In this document: positions 27,893 to 35,577 of the stretch, one piece after another
How positions within the stretch are numbered: position 1 is the stretch's first letter
Layout of the letters: each line of letters opens with the position of its first letter
Assembly: GCA_030705925.1 (NCBI GenBank)
Contig: JAUZPM010000004.1
Coordinates: forward strand, 1 to 60,778
Length of the DNA: 60,778 bases
DNA from: Bacillota bacterium
GTDB taxonomy: Bacteria > Bacillota > Clostridia > Oscillospirales > Feifaniaceae
Direction: 5' to 3'
The notes under the pieces: generated by a model
Seen by the model: only the letters and a program-made list of their open reading frames with translations
Told to the model about the DNA's origin: nothing
The model's database searches: none
Made by a program: the position numbers and the translations under genes

Positions 27893-28441
27893 ATGAAAAA
27901 ATTTGTAGCGACTACACTTGCACTGTTGCTTTTAGCAGGTTGTGCATCAGCGTCTAACAAGAAATCGGCAAATATAAAGACCGGACTTGGTGTGATAACT
28001 TCAATTGAGAGTTCAACAGATGCTACTGCCGGTAAAGACGGAAATGCGCAGGTTGACTCGGTTATAGCTGCTGTAACTCTTGACGCAGACGGGAAGCTTG
28101 CAAAGGTTTATCTTGACAGTGCCCAAACTAAAATAGGATTTAACGCAACTGGCTTACTGACAACAGATAAAACATCCGAGGTTAAGACAAAGAAGGAAAT
28201 AGGTACAGGTTACGGCATGGTAAAAGCGTCGAAAATCGGAAAAGAGTGGTATCAGCAGGCGGAGGCGTTTGAAAGCTGGGCGACAGGTAAGACTGTTGAC
28301 GAGGTTAATAAACTTAAGGTTAAACAAACAGATGCCCAGCATACAGCTGTTCCAGATGTTGCTGAATTAACTTCAAGCGTAACAATCTCAGTAGGTGACT
28401 TCCAGAAAGCAATTGCCAAGGCAGCGGCTAACGCAAAATAA
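27893..28441 (+). CDS. FMN-binding-type lipoprotein (PplA-like candidate)
   Basis: The 182-residue lipoprotein has the signal MKKFVATTLALLLLAGC and lipobox Cys17, so it sits on the outer face of the membrane. The mature part resembles the FMN_bind fold: GKLAKVYLDSAQTKIGFNATG, then YGMVKASKIGKEWYQQAEAF and WATGKTVDEVNKLK. Near the C-terminus the line DVAELTSSVTISVGDFQKAI takes the place of the flavinylation motif D..(S/T)GA(T/S), with Thr164 as likely FMN acceptor. An ApbE flavin transferase is encoded directly downstream. Listeria PplA is larger with two such domains; this one has a single domain. It is therefore a candidate electron shuttle, not proven. Confidence 0.75.
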   Translation: MKKFVATTLALLLLAGCASASNKKSANIKTGLGVITSIESSTDATAGKDGNAQVDSVIAAVTLDADGKLAKVYLDSAQTKIGFNATGLLTTDKTSEVKTKKEIGTGYGMVKASKIGKEWYQQAEAFESWATGKTVDEVNKLKVKQTDAQHTAVPDVAELTSSVTISVGDFQKAIAKAAANAK

Positions 28442-28449
28442 TATAACTG

Positions 28450-28476
28450 GCGGGCGGTCAAAGGCCGCCCGCTTAT
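28450..28476 (+). terminator. G+C-rich hairpin between the lipoprotein and apbE genes
   Basis: GCGGGCGG and CCGCCCGC form an 8-bp stem closing TCAAAGG, followed by a broken T-tract (TTATTT). It could be a partial terminator or an mRNA-stabilising end that makes the lipoprotein message more abundant than apbE. Confidence 0.65.
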
Positions 28477-28489
28477 TTATGGTGATAAA

Positions 28490-29569
28490 ATGAAACGACT
28501 GCTTGCATTTATCTTAATATTTGTTATTTTAATTTCATCATCCGGATGCCGGTTGGGCGGACCCAAGAAGTACTCTGTTGAGTTTTTCGGGGTTTTTGAT
28601 ACTGTCACTCAGGTAATAGGCTATGCTGAAAGCCAGTCAAAATTTGATTATTTCAGCAATAAAATAGAAAAAAGGCTTCAGGATCTAACTAAACTTTATG
28701 ATATTTATAATACTTACGAGGGAATAAGCAATCTCAAAACGATAAACGACAATGCCGGGAAGCAGCCTGTACATGTTGATAAAGATATAATAAATATGCT
28801 TAAGTTCAGTAGGGATAAATATGCCTTGACAGAAGGCCGTGTTAATATTGCGCTTGGCGCAGTGTTATCAATTTGGCATGATTATCGTGAGGCGGGGATA
28901 AGTGACCCAAAGAATGCAAAGTTGCCGCCGATGGACAAACTTGAGGATGCAAATAAACACACAAATATTAATGACGTTGTTATTGATGAGACTAATGACA
29001 CAGTATTTCTGCGTGATCCTGAGATGAGTCTTGATGTAGGTGCGATAGCAAAAGGATATGCTGTTGAGATTGTTGCAAAGGAAATTGAAGCTGAAGGTTT
29101 TACATCTGGAGTAATCAGCGTTGGAGGAAATGTAAGGGTCATAGGACATCCTTCTGATGGTGTTCGTAAACGCTGGGGAATCGGTTTACAGGATCCAAAA
29201 GCCGAGATTAACGGAACTCAGAATCTTCTTGATACGGTTTTTGTAAAAGACAGCTCCGTTGTTACAAGCGGGGATTATCAGCGGTATTATATAGTCGATG
29301 GGAAAAGATATAACCATATCATTGATCCGGATACATTGATGTCGGCTGATAAATTCAGAGCAGTCTCGGTAGTTACGGCAGATTCGGGTCTAGCAGATGC
29401 CTTATCTACATGCCTTTTTATTTTGGACTATGAAGACGGCCTTAAACTTGTCCAATCAATACCCGGGGTCGAGGCTTGCTGGGTCATGAAAGATGACAGC
29501 ATTAAAGCAACTGACGGGATGAAAAAAATAATGAAAAAACTTGGAGGAGCCACAGGTTCGGAGGGTTAA
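28490..29569 (+). CDS. apbE: FAD:protein FMN transferase (ApbE/FmnB-like lipoprotein)
   Basis: ApbE moves FMN from FAD onto a Thr or Ser of target proteins outside the membrane, with Mg2+. The 359 residues start with a lipoprotein signal ending ISSSGC (Cys20). Family motifs are VFDTVTQV, LDVGAIAKGYAVE (flavin and Mg site), GVISVGGNVRVIG, VVTSGDYQRYY, and HIIDPDT with metal-ligand residues. The gene follows the FMN-binding lipoprotein, its probable substrate, as fmnB and pplA do in Listeria. ApbE also serves RnfG, so a wider role is possible. Confidence 0.93.
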   Translation: MKRLLAFILIFVILISSSGCRLGGPKKYSVEFFGVFDTVTQVIGYAESQSKFDYFSNKIEKRLQDLTKLYDIYNTYEGISNLKTINDNAGKQPVHVDKDIINMLKFSRDKYALTEGRVNIALGAVLSIWHDYREAGISDPKNAKLPPMDKLEDANKHTNINDVVIDETNDTVFLRDPEMSLDVGAIAKGYAVEIVAKEIEAEGFTSGVISVGGNVRVIGHPSDGVRKRWGIGLQDPKAEINGTQNLLDTVFVKDSSVVTSGDYQRYYIVDGKRYNHIIDPDTLMSADKFRAVSVVTADSGLADALSTCLFILDYEDGLKLVQSIPGVEACWVMKDDSIKATDGMKKIMKKLGGATGSEG

Positions 29570-29571
29570 AA

Positions 29572-29913
29572 ATGAAAGAAGTTCTTAAAAAGTTTTCTGA
29601 GCGTTTTCCTTCTTTCTCTATGCTTTTTTATATCGATGTTGTCCTGCCTGCTATACTCTATTTAATAGCTCGTTTTTACAGTGGAATGTCTGCTCTTTTC
29701 CACAATTATGGATTGTTTGTTATGCGCCCCATCCCTAATTTCAAAAGCTATACAGGCATCGCGGGGACTCTTATCTGCCTATATTTTATTTTTAAAGCAG
29801 TTATAAAAAGAAACTGGGTTGACGCTGTTTTAACAATCTTTTTAACCATTGCTGTATTTGCTTATTTTTATTTCAAATTAAATTACATGGTTTCGGGTAC
29901 ATTAACATTTTGA
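29572..29913 (+). CDS. Small membrane protein of unknown function at the end of the electron-transfer cluster
   Basis: The 113-residue protein has three likely membrane helices (about 17-36, 61-78, 84-103). It is joined tightly to apbE, two bases after its stop and with the GGAGGG site inside apbE. A polar loop FHNYGLFVMRPIPNFKSYTG separates helix one from the rest. I do not recognise the family, and it is not one of the known Listeria EET components. Its coupling to apbE suggests a part in flavinylation or in membrane electron flow. Confidence 0.7.
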   Translation: MKEVLKKFSERFPSFSMLFYIDVVLPAILYLIARFYSGMSALFHNYGLFVMRPIPNFKSYTGIAGTLICLYFIFKAVIKRNWVDAVLTIFLTIAVFAYFYFKLNYMVSGTLTF

Positions 29914-30022
29914 AACTAAAAAATTTACAGTTTGTTTCGCATATTTAAAGTGCGTGTCCCGTTCTTTTTTTTACTTGCTCTCAATATACTGTATAGAGAT
30001 TAGGATACGGAGGTCTAAAACG

Positions 30023-31012
30023 GTGGAAAGAGAGCGATTTTCGCGCGGTGCCGAGGTAAGACACCGCCGCGGCAAAGTGCCGGAAACGGCTCAAAAAGGC
30101 GGGCTTTTTTGGCTTCAAATGTTTCTGAGCTTGCTTCTTATTATCGCCGGATTTCTTATACATCACGGAAAGTCGGAACAGGTAAAAGCAGTTTTTGCAA
30201 ATAGCCTTACTAAAAGCATGGATTTGTCTGACGTCAGTACGGCGGTTAACGATTTTGTTAATAAAACACCAGTAATAAAAGATATTTTCGGGGAATCTGC
30301 CGTAACTGTTTTTAGCAACAAGAAAAAGGATGATTCTAATGCAGATGAACAAGCTTTTGATCCCGAAGGCAGTGAAACAACTGAGCAAATGCCGCCGGTG
30401 ACTAAAGATGGGGCCCAGGCTGTTCCAACATCGGCGGAAGGTATGGGCGGTGCTACGGACACAGGCGGGTATATGCAGTATCTTAATATAGATGCGGGTC
30501 AAACGAAACAGGCTGAACAGCCACCACCAGCCTCGCCGTCGCCGCCTGCAGCGGCGTCACCTGAGACACAGGCACCTGCCGCTCCTGCTATCCCCGCTAA
30601 TGTAGTTACAACTAAAGTCAATACAGGGCTGAAACTAAAAATGCCTATTACTGGAACAATAACATCTCCTTTCGGTTATCGAATACACCCTACAGCAAAG
30701 GTTGAGTTATTTCATTATGGACTTGATATTGCTGCAAATACAGGAACCATTATACATGCTGCGGGTAAAGGCACCATTGAAGATACAGGCACAAATAAGA
30801 GTTACGGCAATTACGTGCTTATAAAACATAACGATGACCTATATACTTTTTATGGGCACTGCAGTGAGGTGCTTGTAAAAAAAGGAGCAAAGGTTTCTTT
30901 TTCAACTAAAATCGCGAAAGTTGGAAGCACAGGTATTTCAACAGGCCCGCATCTGCATTTTGAAATCAGGTATAAAGATAAGTACATAAATCCACAGCTC
31001 AATGCTTCCTAG
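30023..31012 (+). CDS. spoIVFA: M23 (LytM) membrane protein, SpoIVFA-like
   Basis: The 329-residue protein from GTG 30023 follows CGGAGG; an upstream extension to 29954 is unlikely. It has a basic cytoplasmic start, one membrane helix (about 34-53, LQMFLSLLLIIAGFLIHHG) and a long Pro/Ala/Thr-rich linker. A C-terminal LytM/M23 domain (about 210-325) keeps the zinc-site pattern FHYGLDIA (HxxxD) and GPHLHFEI (HxH). Followed by a SpoIVFB-type protease, this is best read as SpoIVFA, which holds SpoIVFB inactive in the mother cell until pro-sigma-K processing. The intact zinc ligands leave open some peptidoglycan activity of its own. Confidence 0.78.
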   Translation: MERERFSRGAEVRHRRGKVPETAQKGGLFWLQMFLSLLLIIAGFLIHHGKSEQVKAVFANSLTKSMDLSDVSTAVNDFVNKTPVIKDIFGESAVTVFSNKKKDDSNADEQAFDPEGSETTEQMPPVTKDGAQAVPTSAEGMGGATDTGGYMQYLNIDAGQTKQAEQPPPASPSPPAAASPETQAPAAPAIPANVVTTKVNTGLKLKMPITGTITSPFGYRIHPTAKVELFHYGLDIAANTGTIIHAAGKGTIEDTGTNKSYGNYVLIKHNDDLYTFYGHCSEVLVKKGAKVSFSTKIAKVGSTGISTGPHLHFEIRYKDKYINPQLNAS

Positions 31013-31027
31013 GCGGGGGTGCAGAAG

Positions 31028-31618
31028 ATGAAGGCAAAACTTCATATAAGCCCTCTTTTTTTTGGCATTACGGGGTTCTATATACTTGCAGACGGAACGA
31101 TATATATTGTTTACATAATTTTGTCGGCACTGCTTCATGAGGCGGCTCATATTTGGATGATTAAACGCAGCGGGGAAGGCGTTAAATCAATAGATATGAA
31201 ACCGTTTGGCGTTAACATAATATTAAAAGAAGATCATATTTTATCCTATAAAAGAGAAATACTTATTTCTTTAGCGGGTCCCTTGGTAAATCTTGCGGTT
31301 GCCACCATTTTTTTATTAATAAATAAGTTCATATATTATTCTGAAGCAGGTATGTTTATTTCACTGATAAATTTCGCTCTGGCGGGTGTAAACATGCTTC
31401 CGATATATCAGCTTGATGGTGGGCGTATCATCAAAAATCTTCTTTTAATGAAATTAGAACCGTCGACTGCTGATAAGATATGTTTTCTTATTTCAATAGC
31501 GTGTCTAACGCCCATTTTATACATTGGGGGCATTCTTTTATATAAAACTGGCCATAATTTTTCACTTTTAATAATCGGTTTTTACCTGCTGATTTGCCTT
31601 GTTATAAAATCAAATTGA
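31028..31618 (+). CDS. spoIVFB: M50 site-2 intramembrane metalloprotease, SpoIVFB-like
   Basis: The 196-residue polytopic membrane protease has the catalytic zinc motif LLHEAAHIW (HExxH, near residue 36) in a helix, and the third ligand in NMLPIYQLDGGRI (LDGG, near 137). SpoIVFB cleaves pro-sigma-K within the membrane during sporulation. The ATG at 31028 is eight bases after GGGGG; the GTG at 31019 overlaps that site. It lies 15 bases behind the SpoIVFA-like gene. Small M50 proteases have other roles too, but this pairing is typical. Confidence 0.82.
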   Translation: MKAKLHISPLFFGITGFYILADGTIYIVYIILSALLHEAAHIWMIKRSGEGVKSIDMKPFGVNIILKEDHILSYKREILISLAGPLVNLAVATIFLLINKFIYYSEAGMFISLINFALAGVNMLPIYQLDGGRIIKNLLLMKLEPSTADKICFLISIACLTPILYIGGILLYKTGHNFSLLIIGFYLLICLVIKSN

Positions 31619-31643
31619 ATTTATTAGATAAAAACGTTATAAT
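31615..31643 (+). promoter_or_regulatory. Sigma-A-type promoter for the radical-SAM pair
   Basis: TTGAAT (31615-31620), exactly 17 bases, then TATAAT (31638-31643), about 36 bases before the TTG start of the next gene. It begins within the end of spoIVFB, so a vegetative promoter separates the radical-SAM genes from the sporulation pair. Confidence 0.65.
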
Positions 31644-31678
31644 AATATATTATGATCATTTTTGAAAGGGAGTTTTGA

Positions 31679-33532
31679 TTGACAGTTTTTGAAAAGATAT
31701 TGTTCAATGTCCAAAAGCCATCCAGATATACGGGTGGAGAACTGAACAGTGTTGTAAAAAATAAAGAGGATATTTCTCTACGATTTGCGTTTTGTTTTCC
31801 TGATGTTTATGAGGTCGGGATGTCCCATCTTGGCATGAAAATAATATACAGTCTTTTAAATTCCAGGCCCGACGTTTGGTGCGAACGGGCCTTTTGCCCG
31901 TATGAGGATATGGAAGAAGAGATGAAAAAAGCGGGATTGCCGCTTTATGGACTTGAAAGCCGTGATTCTCTTTCTTATTTTGATATTTTAGGTTTTACGC
32001 TTCAAACTGAATTATCTTATACTAATATACTTCATATGCTGCGTTTATCTAATATTCCTCTTAAAAGTACCGATAGGAATGAGGATTATCCTTTGATTAT
32101 AGCAGGCGGCCCTTGCGCATATAATCCAGAGCCGCTTTACAGCTTTTTTGACTTATTCGTGCTTGGCGAAGGTGAAGAAGTCTTATTAGAGCTTGCGGAT
32201 CTTGTTATCCTCTCAAAACGAGAGGGATGGACTAAGGACAAGCTTTTGAAAGAAGCAGCGCAAATAGGCGGAATTTATGTCCCTAAATTTTATGAAGTTG
32301 ATTATAACGAGGATGGCACAATAAAAAACCGCCGTGTTACTCAAGAAGGAATACCTGCTGTTGTTCAAAAGCGTGTTGTAAAAGACCTCAATACAATGTT
32401 TTATCCTGAAAGTTTTATTGTACCTTTCGGTGAAATCATACACGACCGCATAATGCTCGAGGTATTTAGAGGGTGTATTCGCGGCTGCCGCTTTTGCCAG
32501 GCCGGAAACATTTACCGGCCAATTCGTGAAAAAAGCCCTGAGGTTTTGAATGAACAGGCTAAAAAGCTTATTTCAAGTTCGGGCTATGACGAAATATCAC
32601 TGACTTCACTGAGCACTAGTGATTATACTAAATTAGAACCTTTAACTGACACGCTTCTCGACTGGTGTGAACAGGATATGATAAGCCTGTCGCTTCCTTC
32701 GCTTCGTGTTGATAATTTTTCAACAGAGCTTATGGAAAGGGCTCAGAAAGTTCGAAAAACTGGACTTACTTTTGCCCCTGAAGCTGGTACCCAGCGAATG
32801 CGCGACATTGTTAATAAAAATGTAACTGAGGAACAGCTGATGCATACCTGCCGCATTGCTTTCAGCGGCGGATGGCATACAATCAAGCTTTATTTTATGA
32901 TCGGTCTCCCACATGAAACAATGGAAGATGTTGAAGGTATTGCCAGTCTTGCCGAGCGTGTTATTGATAATTATTTTGAAGGTATCAGGCTTGGCGAGTA
33001 CCGTAAAGGAGCTAGAGGAATAAAGGTAACTGTCAGTGTTTCTTCATTTGTTCCAAAGCCGTTTACGCCGTTTCAGTGGGCGGCCCAGGATACTATGGAA
33101 CTCCTTGAGGAAAAGCAGCAGGAACTTAGATCTTCAATTAAAAACAAACACATTTCGCTTTCCTGGCATGAACGGAAAATCAGCTTTCTTGAAGCTGTGT
33201 TCGCAAGGGGTGACCGCCGTCTTGCAGATGTAATTGAAACAGCCTATGAAAACGGCGCGAAATTTGACAATTGGGACGAGCACCTGAAATTTGATGTATG
33301 GATGGATGCGTTAAAAATCCATGGTTTATCTCCTGAGTTTTATGCAAATCGAAAGCGCCCTTATGAGGAGATACTTCCGTGGTCGTTTATCGATATTGGC
33401 GTAACAGAAAAGCATCTGCGCCTAGAGGCTGAAAGGGCAGAAGAAGTAATAACGACTCCCGACTGCAGAACGAACTGCAGAGGGTGCGGGGCGAACCGCC
33501 TTTGCGGAGGATTTTGCGATGCAAAAAATTAG
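31679..33532 (+). CDS. B12-binding-fold radical SAM protein, TIGR03960 family
   Basis: The 617-residue protein begins with TTG behind GGGAG. The N-terminal cobalamin-binding-like fold includes FCFPDVYEVGMSHLGMKII. The radical SAM core carries the cluster motif FRGCIRGCRFCQAG (CxxxCxxC, near residue 265) and the SAM-site line TFAPEAGTQRMR. A C-terminal Cys-rich end, CRTNCRGCGANRLCGGFC, may hold another cluster. The reaction is unknown. The family always pairs with a TIGR03936 protein, and here that gene overlaps by 14 bases. The pair is often near ribosomal L21 and RNase G genes, suggesting an RNA or translation role; that neighbourhood is missing here. Confidence 0.88.
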   Translation: MTVFEKILFNVQKPSRYTGGELNSVVKNKEDISLRFAFCFPDVYEVGMSHLGMKIIYSLLNSRPDVWCERAFCPYEDMEEEMKKAGLPLYGLESRDSLSYFDILGFTLQTELSYTNILHMLRLSNIPLKSTDRNEDYPLIIAGGPCAYNPEPLYSFFDLFVLGEGEEVLLELADLVILSKREGWTKDKLLKEAAQIGGIYVPKFYEVDYNEDGTIKNRRVTQEGIPAVVQKRVVKDLNTMFYPESFIVPFGEIIHDRIMLEVFRGCIRGCRFCQAGNIYRPIREKSPEVLNEQAKKLISSSGYDEISLTSLSTSDYTKLEPLTDTLLDWCEQDMISLSLPSLRVDNFSTELMERAQKVRKTGLTFAPEAGTQRMRDIVNKNVTEEQLMHTCRIAFSGGWHTIKLYFMIGLPHETMEDVEGIASLAERVIDNYFEGIRLGEYRKGARGIKVTVSVSSFVPKPFTPFQWAAQDTMELLEEKQQELRSSIKNKHISLSWHERKISFLEAVFARGDRRLADVIETAYENGAKFDNWDEHLKFDVWMDALKIHGLSPEFYANRKRPYEEILPWSFIDIGVTEKHLRLEAERAEEVITTPDCRTNCRGCGANRLCGGFCDAKN

Positions 33533-34166
33533 AATAAGGTTTGAAAAAACCGGCAATGCACGCTATATATCACATCTTGACCTTATGAGGACAATGATGC
33601 GCGCACTTAGAAGAGCAGGAATTAGCGTTAAATATACAGAGGGATTTAATCCTCATCCTCACCTGGTTTTTGGAAATCCTCTGTCACTTGGGCATGAAAG
33701 CGTTTGTGAATTATGTGATGCTGAAATCAAAGATGATATTGAAGCAAACGAAATCAAAGATAGGCTCAATGCCGTTATGCCGAAGGGACTTTGGGTGCGT
33801 GCGGTTACTGAGCAGATCATGCGGCAGAGCGAAATTGCAATGGCAAAGTATCGGATAGATATAGAAACAGAGACATCTGCAGAAGAAATCAAGCAGTTAT
33901 TTTCGAGAGATACAATAGAACTAGACAAAAAAGGAAAAGCAGGAGTAAAAAAAGTGAATATTGTTCCGCTAATCCACGCTTTTTATGCGCAGGATGGCGG
34001 CAACGGGGTTATTATTTCAACGGTTTTGGCTGCCGGAAGTTCTGAAAACCTTAATCCAGAATTTATTGTCAAGGCTTGTCAAAATGAAATACCATCTATG
34101 AAGGATTCTTTTGCAAAATATACAAGACTGGCTTTTTATAATATAGATGAAAAAATTTTTGAATAA
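33519..34166 (+). CDS. TIGR03936 family, radical-SAM-associated protein (DUF2344)
   Basis: The 215-residue protein shows RIRFEKTGNARYISHLDLMRTMMRALRRAGISVKYTEGFNPHP at its start (given in parts: RYISHLDLMR and GFNPHPHLVFGNPLSLG are the family hallmarks). It has no signal or membrane segment. It overlaps the end of its radical SAM partner, which implies coupled translation and probably a complex. The biochemical role is not known. Confidence 0.9.
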   Translation: MQKIRIRFEKTGNARYISHLDLMRTMMRALRRAGISVKYTEGFNPHPHLVFGNPLSLGHESVCELCDAEIKDDIEANEIKDRLNAVMPKGLWVRAVTEQIMRQSEIAMAKYRIDIETETSAEEIKQLFSRDTIELDKKGKAGVKKVNIVPLIHAFYAQDGGNGVIISTVLAAGSSENLNPEFIVKACQNEIPSMKDSFAKYTRLAFYNIDEKIFE

Positions 34167-34181
34167 ATGAGGGTGATAGAA

Positions 34182-35450
34182 ATGAAGATTGAAACAAAAT
34201 GCGTTCAGGGCGCGTACAAGCCCAAAAATGGCGAACCTCGGGTTCTGCCAATTGTACAGAGCACTACATACAAATATGATTCAAGTGAAGAAGTTGGAAA
34301 GCTTTTCGATCTTGAAAAGGATGGGTTCTTTTACACTCGTCTAGCTAATCCCACAGTTGCTATTGTTGAAGAAAAACTTGCAATGCTGGAAGGCGGCGTT
34401 GGCGCGGCGCTGGTTTCTTCCGGACAAACGGCATCTATGCTTTCATTATTAAATATAATGGGCTCTGGCGATCATTTCGTAAGCATGTCTGCAATTTACG
34501 GCGGAACGCTTAATCTATTTGCCGTTACGCTTAAAAAATTTGGGATTGAAGTTTCGTTTGTCAACCCGGGCGACGATGAGGAAACAATACAAAAGGCCTT
34601 TAAACCAAATACAAAGGCGTTTTTCGGTGAGACAATAGCAAATCCATCACTTGCAGTGATGGATATTGAAAAGATAGCAAAAATCGCTCATAGAAATGGT
34701 GTTCCACTTATTATTGATAATACCTTTGCAACTCCATATCTTTGTCGCCCGCTTGAACACGGCGCTGATATAGTAGTTCATTCAACAACAAAATATTTGG
34801 ATGGTCATGCAGTTCAGCTTGGCGGTGCGATTGTTGATGGTGGAACTTTCGATTGGACAAACGGAAAGTTTAATGAATTTACAGAACCAGACGAATCTTA
34901 CCATGGTATTATTTATTCAAATACATTTGGTAGATCAGCTTATATTACGAAATTAAGAGTTCAGCTTATCCGTGATACAGGTGCTATTCAGACTCCAAAC
35001 GGTGCGTTTCTTTTAAATCTAGGCATGGAAACACTTGCACTGCGTATGGACAGGCATTCTTCCAATGCTTTGAAAGTGGCGGAGTATTTAAAGACAAAGC
35101 CTGAAGTTTCTGAAGTTCGTTATCCTAAATTAGACGGTGATACTTATAAGGATTTGGCTGATAAATACCTTCCTCTTGGAGCAAGCGGAGTGGTTTCATT
35201 TACAATGAAAGACGGCAGGGAAAAGGCAATGAAATTTATGGACAGCCTAAAACTGGCTGCTATTGTTGTTCATGTTGCCGATGTGAGAACAGGAGTATTA
35301 CATCCTGCAAGTACAACTCATCGTCAGCTTTCTGACGAACAGCTTATTGCAGCCGGCATTAATCCAGGGTTTATACGGTTCTCTGTGGGAATTGAAAATG
35401 TTGACGATATAATTGCGGATATGGAGCAGGCATTTAAAGCTGCTAAGTAG
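34182..35450 (+). CDS. metY: O-acetylhomoserine sulfhydrylase
   Basis: This PLP enzyme of the cystathionine-gamma-synthase family makes homocysteine from O-acetylhomoserine and sulfide. The length (422) and the motifs YTRLANPT, LVSSGQTASMLSLL, SAIYGGTLNLF, IIDNTFATPY and HSTTKYLDGHAV (PLP-binding Lys) favour MetY over MetB or MetC. The ATG at 34182 has GAGGGTG at good distance; the earlier ATG 34167 does not. It follows the radical-SAM pair by 15 bases, so may be co-transcribed, and is closed by a strong terminator. Confidence 0.92.
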   Translation: MKIETKCVQGAYKPKNGEPRVLPIVQSTTYKYDSSEEVGKLFDLEKDGFFYTRLANPTVAIVEEKLAMLEGGVGAALVSSGQTASMLSLLNIMGSGDHFVSMSAIYGGTLNLFAVTLKKFGIEVSFVNPGDDEETIQKAFKPNTKAFFGETIANPSLAVMDIEKIAKIAHRNGVPLIIDNTFATPYLCRPLEHGADIVVHSTTKYLDGHAVQLGGAIVDGGTFDWTNGKFNEFTEPDESYHGIIYSNTFGRSAYITKLRVQLIRDTGAIQTPNGAFLLNLGMETLALRMDRHSSNALKVAEYLKTKPEVSEVRYPKLDGDTYKDLADKYLPLGASGVVSFTMKDGREKAMKFMDSLKLAAIVVHVADVRTGVLHPASTTHRQLSDEQLIAAGINPGFIRFSVGIENVDDIIADMEQAFKAAK

Positions 35451-35469
35451 GAAGTTTAATTATGTAGAT

Positions 35470-35508
35470 AAATCACCGTCTGGGTTTCAAAATTCAGACG
35501 GTGATTTT
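35470..35508 (+). terminator. Terminator of metY
   Basis: AAATCACCGTCTG and CAGACGGTGATTT form a 13-bp stem followed by Ts, 20 bases after the metY stop. Confidence 0.9.
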
Positions 35509-35513
35509 TAATT

Positions 35514-35548
35514 AAAAAAGACAAAGTACCATTTTTGATACTTTGTCT
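35514..35548 (-). terminator. Terminator of the chemoreceptor gene
   Basis: On the minus strand GACAAAGTA and TACTTTGTC (stem 35520-35548) are followed by TTTTTT, 29 bases past the stop of the chemoreceptor gene. The stem arms are identical to those at 693-721. Confidence 0.8.
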
Positions 35549-35577
35549 TCGTTTAAAGACGCATTTTTATAAAACAA

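Noticed and set aside
29954-30022. Possible 23-codon extension of the SpoIVFA-like protein
   Set aside because: No ribosome site before it, and GGAGG nine bases before GTG 30023 sets the start.
34100-34190. SAM riboswitch or T-box before metY
   Set aside because: Only 15 bases separate it from the upstream gene, leaving no room for a leader; expression must come from the upstream promoter.
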